In this document: in pieces, positions 14,805 to 18,383 of the stretch | Position numbering within the stretch: the stretch's first letter is position 1 | Layout of the letters: the number at the start of each line of letters is the position of its first letter | Source of the DNA: Planctomycetota bacterium | Lineage (GTDB): Bacteria; Planctomycetota; SZUA-567 | Assembly: GCA_031270145.1 (NCBI GenBank) | Contig: JAISYD010000010.1 | Location: 1-18,383 of the forward strand | Direction: 5' to 3' | DNA length: 18,383 bases | Program-made: the position numbers and the translations under genes | The notes under the pieces: model-generated | The model's input: the letters and a program-made list of their open reading frames with translations, nothing else | Told to the model about the DNA's origin: nothing | Database searches by the model: none

Positions 14805-16097
14805 ATGGGGGAAGGGAAACAGCACACTCTCGCGCGGGAAGCGGTTTTCTCGGGGAAAGGGCTCCATGGCGGGGCCGAGTCCATGGTCAGGATGAAGCCG
14901 TCCGCCGCGGACGCCGGCCTGATCGTCCAGGCGGGCGAATGGCGCGAACGGCTCCGGCCCCTGCTTTCCGACGGATCGAAAAACGCCAATGCCGTGCGGC
15001 TGTCGCCCGAATGCGAGGTGATAACCGTCGAGCACCTGCTTTCCGCCCTTTGGGGCCTGGGGATCGACAACGCGGTGATCGAGGTCGACGGAGGCGAGCC
15101 GCCGGCCCTGGACGGTTCGGCCCTCGAGTACGTCAAGGGCATTGAAAACGCCGGAATCGTGGAGCAGGAGGCGGAACTGAAGGTTTTCGTCCCCAAAAAC
15201 CCGGTCTCGGTGGGCAAGGGCGACGTCGGCGTCGCCGCCTATCCTTCGCCCGACAAAAAATTCCGCGTCACCTATCTTTTGGATTATGCCGAATCGCCGC
15301 TGGCCAGCGGAACCGGAACTTTTGAAATAACCCCTGAATCTTATGCCGGGGAAATAGCCCCGGCCCGCACTTTCGTCATGCGCCAGCACGCCGAGGCCAT
15401 GCTCCGGGCCGGCCTCGGCAAAGGGGCGAATCCGCAAAACACTCTGGTCCTGGACGGCGACAAGGTGATCGACAACCAGTTCCGCCTGCCGGACGAATGC
15501 CTGCGCCACAAGGTCCTTGATCTTATCGGAGATCTCGCCATTCTCAACCGCCGCCTAGGCGTCCATATAGTCGCCTCGAAAAGCGGCCACGCCGCCAACA
15601 TCCAACTGGCCGCCGCCCTGGAGCGGGAAATCCGCGCGGCGGAGAACCCGGCCGGCGTACTTGACTTCAAGGCCATCACCGAGCTTCTGCCCCACCGCTA
15701 TCCTTTTCTGCTGATTGACCGGGTGCTGGAGCTGGAGGAGAAGCGCCGCATCGTAGCGGTGAAGAACCTGACCTTCAACGAAGCCTTTTTCCAGGGTCAT
15801 TTCCCCGGCCAGCCCATCATGCCCGGCGTCCTGCAAATCGAGGCGCTGGCCCAGGCCGGCGCCATCATGATGCTGGGCGAGTTCAAGGGCAAGGGCAAGA
15901 TCGCCGTCCTCATGTCGGCCGACGACGTCAAATGGCGGCGGCAGGTGGTTCCGGGCGACCGCCTGTTCCTGCACGCCGAGTTCGTGAAGATGAAAAGCCG
16001 CATCGGAGTGGTGCGGGTCCGGGCCGAGGTCGAGGGCGACATCACCGCCGAGGCGACAATAAAATTCGCCATCATTGACGCCAACCCGGCGCATTAG
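14805..16097 (+). CDS. lpxC-fabZ: Bifunctional LpxC-FabZ: UDP-3-O-acyl-GlcNAc deacetylase fused to 3-hydroxyacyl-ACP dehydratase
   Basis: This 430-residue fusion has residues 1-280 as LpxC, the committed zinc deacetylase of lipid A synthesis. LpxC motifs are FSGKGLHGG near the start, His77 in VEHLLSAL, LDGSA (102-106), His235 and Asp239 in RHKVLDLIGDL (zinc ligands with His77), and His262 in KSGHAAN, the catalytic His. Residues 285-425 are FabZ, with LLPHRYPFLLIDRV and GHFPGQPIMPGVLQIEALAQ carrying catalytic His332 and Glu346. FabZ makes enoyl-ACP for fatty acid elongation and competes with lipid A synthesis for hydroxyacyl-ACP, so fusion fixes the two at equal amounts. The LpxC half is slightly short of the usual 300 residues. 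Such fusions are known in Bacteroidetes and PVC bacteria. The start is ATG 14805 behind AGGAGGG, 81 bp after pilT. Confidence 0.96.
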   Translation: MGEGKQHTLAREAVFSGKGLHGGAESMVRMKPSAADAGLIVQAGEWRERLRPLLSDGSKNANAVRLSPECEVITVEHLLSALWGLGIDNAVIEVDGGEPPALDGSALEYVKGIENAGIVEQEAELKVFVPKNPVSVGKGDVGVAAYPSPDKKFRVTYLLDYAESPLASGTGTFEITPESYAGEIAPARTFVMRQHAEAMLRAGLGKGANPQNTLVLDGDKVIDNQFRLPDECLRHKVLDLIGDLAILNRRLGVHIVASKSGHAANIQLAAALEREIRAAENPAGVLDFKAITELLPHRYPFLLIDRVLELEEKRRIVAVKNLTFNEAFFQGHFPGQPIMPGVLQIEALAQAGAIMMLGEFKGKGKIAVLMSADDVKWRRQVVPGDRLFLHAEFVKMKSRIGVVRVRAEVEGDITAEATIKFAIIDANPAH

Positions 16098-16104
16098 GTA
16101 TAAT
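16075..16104 (+). promoter_or_regulatory. Sigma70-type promoter for lpxA, at the end of lpxC-fabZ
   Basis: TTGACG (16075-16080) and a perfect TATAAT (16099-16104) are 18 bases apart. They straddle the last codons and the stop of lpxC-fabZ. Transcription would begin near 16111, about 70 bases before the lpxA ATG. Confidence 0.6.
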
Positions 16105-16105
16105 G

Positions 16106-16148
16106 CGCCGGCCAGCCGACCGGACGGGCGGGACGGCGGCGTTTTTTT
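16106..16148 (+). terminator. GC-rich hairpin with T7 tract between lpxC-fabZ and lpxA
   Basis: CGCCG (16106-16110) pairs with CGGCG (16137-16141), and a further CC/GG can extend the stem past a one-base bulge. Seven T residues follow at once (16142-16148). The loop is long and GC-rich, so folding is uncertain. It resembles an intrinsic terminator for transcripts coming from lpxC-fabZ. Transcripts from the lpxA promoter would start just inside it and lack most of the 5' arm. Confidence 0.4.
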
Positions 16149-16179
16149 CCTTTGCAGCGGCATTGAGGATGTTTCCAGC

Positions 16180-17025
16180 ATGAACAAACGCATTCACGCC
16201 AGCGCCGTCATCCATCCAACCGCCGAGATCGGCTCGGATGTGGAAATAGATCCATTTGTGGTGGTTGGCCCCAAAGTCAAAATCGGAGACCGCGCCCACC
16301 TTATGGCGCATTGCCACATCGTCGCCCGCACCAGCATCGGAGACGGTTGCCAGATCTGCTCCTCGGCGGTAGTGGGCGGGGATCCCCAGGATCTCAAATA
16401 CAGGGGCGAGCCCACCGATCTGGTCATCGGCGGCCGCACCCGCATCGGGGAATTCGCCACCGTGAACCGGGGCACCGAAGGCGGCGGCGGCGTGACCCAG
16501 ATTGGCGACGATTGCCTCATCATGGCCTATGTGCACGTGGCGCACGACTGCATCATCGGAAACCGGGCCGTTCTCACCAACAGCACCCAGTTGGCCGGCC
16601 ACATCCACATAGAAGATCAGGCCTGGATATCCAGCTCGTGCCTTATCCACCATTTCGTCACCATCGGCTCCATGGCTTTTGTGGCCCCCAATTCCGGCGT
16701 GGGATTCGACGTCCCGCCCTACATGCTGGCGGACGGCTTCCGCGACGACTTCCGCATCCGCACCCTCAACTTTGAGGGCCTGCGCCGCCGCAACGTCCCC
16801 GACGCCTCCATTTCCGCCCTCAAAAAGGCGTTCCGGATCATCTACCGCCAGGACGGCAAGACCATCGGCGAAATCATCGACGAACTTGCCGAATCCGAAT
16901 TGAGCGGCGATCCTTGCGTCGCCAATCTCCTGGAGCATATCAAGGCCAGCCACGAGGGCAAGCAAAACCGGGCCCTGGAGAAGTTTCGGAGCGAGAAAAC
17001 TAGGATCCAGCCGCATCCGGCCTGA
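16180..17025 (+). CDS. lpxA: UDP-N-acetylglucosamine acyltransferase LpxA
   Basis: This 281-residue enzyme transfers a 3-hydroxyacyl chain from ACP to UDP-GlcNAc, the first step of lipid A synthesis; its product is the substrate of LpxC encoded just upstream. The N-terminal two thirds are hexapeptide repeats of a left-handed beta helix (IHPTAEIGSDVEIDPFVVVGPKVKIG and onward). Family motifs are GGDPQDLKYRGEPTDLVIG (66-84), catalytic His122 in HVAHDCIIGN, and DVPPYMLADG...NFEGLRRR (177-203) leading to the helical C-terminus. The start is ATG 16180 with a GAGG about 11 bases upstream, rather long spacing. It is roughly 20 residues longer than E. coli LpxA, the excess being a charged C-terminal tail. 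Its last 26 bp overlap the 3' end of the opposite kinase gene. Confidence 0.95.
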   Translation: MNKRIHASAVIHPTAEIGSDVEIDPFVVVGPKVKIGDRAHLMAHCHIVARTSIGDGCQICSSAVVGGDPQDLKYRGEPTDLVIGGRTRIGEFATVNRGTEGGGGVTQIGDDCLIMAYVHVAHDCIIGNRAVLTNSTQLAGHIHIEDQAWISSSCLIHHFVTIGSMAFVAPNSGVGFDVPPYMLADGFRDDFRIRTLNFEGLRRRNVPDASISALKKAFRIIYRQDGKTIGEIIDELAESELSGDPCVANLLEHIKASHEGKQNRALEKFRSEKTRIQPHPA

Positions 17026-18286
17026 GTGGCGGCGCGTCCCGCGAAATCCCGGCCGCAATTTTGACGATGACGCCGGAATCGCCGAATCCCCCGGCTTTCG
17101 ACACGAACCAACGCGGTACCGCGCCGCGGCCGGGGCAGGAACTAAAAACCACCCCCGGCAGGCATTCCCGCTCCAGAGTAAGGCGGCGCAACCCCAGGCT
17201 CGCGGCAACGGCGGCGGCGGTACTCCCTCCGGCGACATACAGCAGGGAACAGCCGCCGGCCAGGCAAACGGCCCTGGCCGCTTCGCCGAAAATCCCCGCC
17301 GCGCGGATCCCGTCGCCGGCATCGACGCTCTTGCCCGGGCGCGGCAAGGCGCGGTTTTTCAGCAGCAGATGCCGCTTGCCGGCGTCGGGCAATTCGGCGA
17401 CCAGGCGCGAAACCTCCCCGGCCGGATTTTCAAAAGCCAGCCCCATATCCAACTCAAGCGGATGGAAAGCGCCGGAGGCAAGCGCCGAAGCGATTTGGGA
17501 CAGGGACGCCTCAGCCAGGCTTCCCACCACCGCGAGCATGCGGCCTCGCAATTCCGGCCCCGAAGAGAGCCGGACGGAACCGGCGACCGCCTCGGCCAAA
17601 CCGCCCGCTCCGACCGGCAGCAGAGCGGGAAAGCCGCGGATTCGATTCGCCTCGCGAAGCAATTTTCCCAAAGCGGCCAGATCGGCGTCGGTTTCGGCGT
17701 CGGCGACGATGAGGCGTTTCCCCGCTTCAAGCATTTTCCCCACGGCGTTCCGCAACGCTCCGGCGCCGGAATGGACCGCCTCAAGGCCAAGATTCGCGAA
17801 CGGCAGCCTAGTTTGCGCCGCCAGCATTCCGGCGACGGAGGAGCATGGCAGCGGATTGAAGGGATCCCGGCCAATGGCGGTTTCATGCACCGGCCCGCCA
17901 TGCAATAGGAGAACGCCGTTCCGGCAGACGCGGCCGGTTTTCGGCATGGCCGGGCAGACAAGGGCCGCCCCGCCGCCGCCAGCGTCCAGGACAGCCTCTA
18001 TTTCGGCGCCGAGGTTCCCGCGCAAGGTGGAGTCTATTTTTTTGAAGGCAATCCGGACTCCGGCGGCTCGGCAGCGGTCCGCCGCCCTTCGCGCCGCCGC
18101 CGCCGCCGCCTCGGGCCCGAGGAAACGCGATTCGCTGGACAGCGCCACCGCCTGGTGATCGCGCAAGGCCTCGGCCAAGGCGTTATGATCCAGCAACAAG
18201 GCTGTAGGTTTTCCAGCCAGGGCGAAATGCACGCCGGAATCCCCGGCCCCGGTCAAGTCGTCGGCTATTATGGCTTCGCCAAGCAT
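17000..18286 (-). CDS. Four-carbon acid sugar kinase family protein (DUF1537)
   Basis: This 428-residue kinase is in the family that phosphorylates four-carbon sugar acids such as erythronate and threonate. N-terminal sugar-binding motifs are IIADDLTGAGDSG (6-18), SSESRF (50-55) and KKIDSTLRGNLGAE (82-95), followed by VCPAMPKTGR and ETAIGRDPFNPL (135-146). The C-terminal nucleotide domain has LLYVAGGSTAAAVAASLG and ends near SKAGGFGDSGV. The start is ATG 18286, where the family N-terminus begins and GGGAGGGA lies upstream; the frame stays open to the window edge (ATGs at 18343 and 18355), so a longer start or a link to an upstream gene cannot be excluded. The last 20 or so residues lie beyond the conserved core and overlap lpxA tail to tail. 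The exact substrate is not readable. Confidence 0.88.
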   Translation of the reverse strand: MLGEAIIADDLTGAGDSGVHFALAGKPTALLLDHNALAEALRDHQAVALSSESRFLGPEAAAAAARRAADRCRAAGVRIAFKKIDSTLRGNLGAEIEAVLDAGGGGAALVCPAMPKTGRVCRNGVLLLHGGPVHETAIGRDPFNPLPCSSVAGMLAAQTRLPFANLGLEAVHSGAGALRNAVGKMLEAGKRLIVADAETDADLAALGKLLREANRIRGFPALLPVGAGGLAEAVAGSVRLSSGPELRGRMLAVVGSLAEASLSQIASALASGAFHPLELDMGLAFENPAGEVSRLVAELPDAGKRHLLLKNRALPRPGKSVDAGDGIRAAGIFGEAARAVCLAGGCSLLYVAGGSTAAAVAASLGLRRLTLERECLPGVVFSSCPGRGAVPRWFVSKAGGFGDSGVIVKIAAGISRDAPPLRPDAAGS

Positions 18287-18383
18287 CGCTGAAAGTCCCT
18301 CCCCCGCGCCAATGGCGCCGGCCGGCCAGTCGTCCATATCCCTCATTATGGCCATGGGCGGATTCCGGCATAGCGTTAAAATC

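Noticed and set aside
14432..15509. Large minus-strand frames opposite pilT and lpxC-fabZ
   Set aside because: They are mirror frames of strongly supported plus-strand genes and contain no recognisable domain.

Overview
The window is about 18.4 kb of GC-rich, gene-dense chromosomal DNA from a Gram-negative bacterium. Lipid A genes (an lpxC-fabZ fusion followed by lpxA) and a PilT retraction ATPase indicate an outer membrane and type IV pili. The LpxC-FabZ fusion is known from Bacteroidetes and from PVC-type lineages (Planctomycetes, Lentisphaerae). High GC together with a long-form HisG and a YebC cluster makes a PVC-like or other deep-branching Gram-negative lineage my best guess, but this is inference. 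I saw no rRNA, tRNA, CRISPR array, IS element or phage gene.

Layout. (1) 1-3869, plus strand: the tail of an unidentified gene, a periplasmic DUF2318/FtrD-like cysteine protein, a Cu(+)-exporting P1B-type ATPase (CopA) and an unknown membrane-anchored protein, closely spaced as a metal-handling operon. (2) 3924-9125, minus strand: a carboxylate uptake and catabolism operon read as HpcH/HpaI aldolase, tctB, tctA, tctC, then a FadR/GntR-type regulator. Its upstream region carries a TTGACA -35 box, a perfect 14-bp palindrome and three TAACC half-sites at exact 18-bp spacing. The tctA gene is broken by one in-frame TAA. (3) 9305-13373, minus strand: a six-gene cluster read as a PPC/DUF296-like protein, a one-TM protein, a degenerate HhH-GPD-like protein with a Lys/Pro/Ala tail, long-form hisG, a small Cys-rich zinc-ribbon protein and yebC. 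(4) 13409-17025, plus strand: pilT behind a strong sigma70-type promoter, lpxC-fabZ, then lpxA with its own promoter inside the end of lpxC-fabZ. (5) 17000-18286, minus strand: a four-carbon acid sugar kinase (DUF1537) whose 3' end overlaps that of lpxA by 26 bp.

How the parts work together. Region 2 would capture a small carboxylate in the periplasm (TctC), import it through TctAB, and cleave a related hydroxy-oxo acid with the aldolase, under control of the FCD-domain regulator. If the TAA is real, transport is lost or depends on readthrough. The DUF1537 kinase at the far end acts on four-carbon sugar acids, so both flanks of the pilT/lpx block encode sugar-acid or carboxylate use. I did not find a convincing new multi-gene system. 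The best leads are the interrupted tctA, the phased operator array, the promoter-within-terminator arrangement before lpxA, and the three poorly known proteins next to hisG and yebC.
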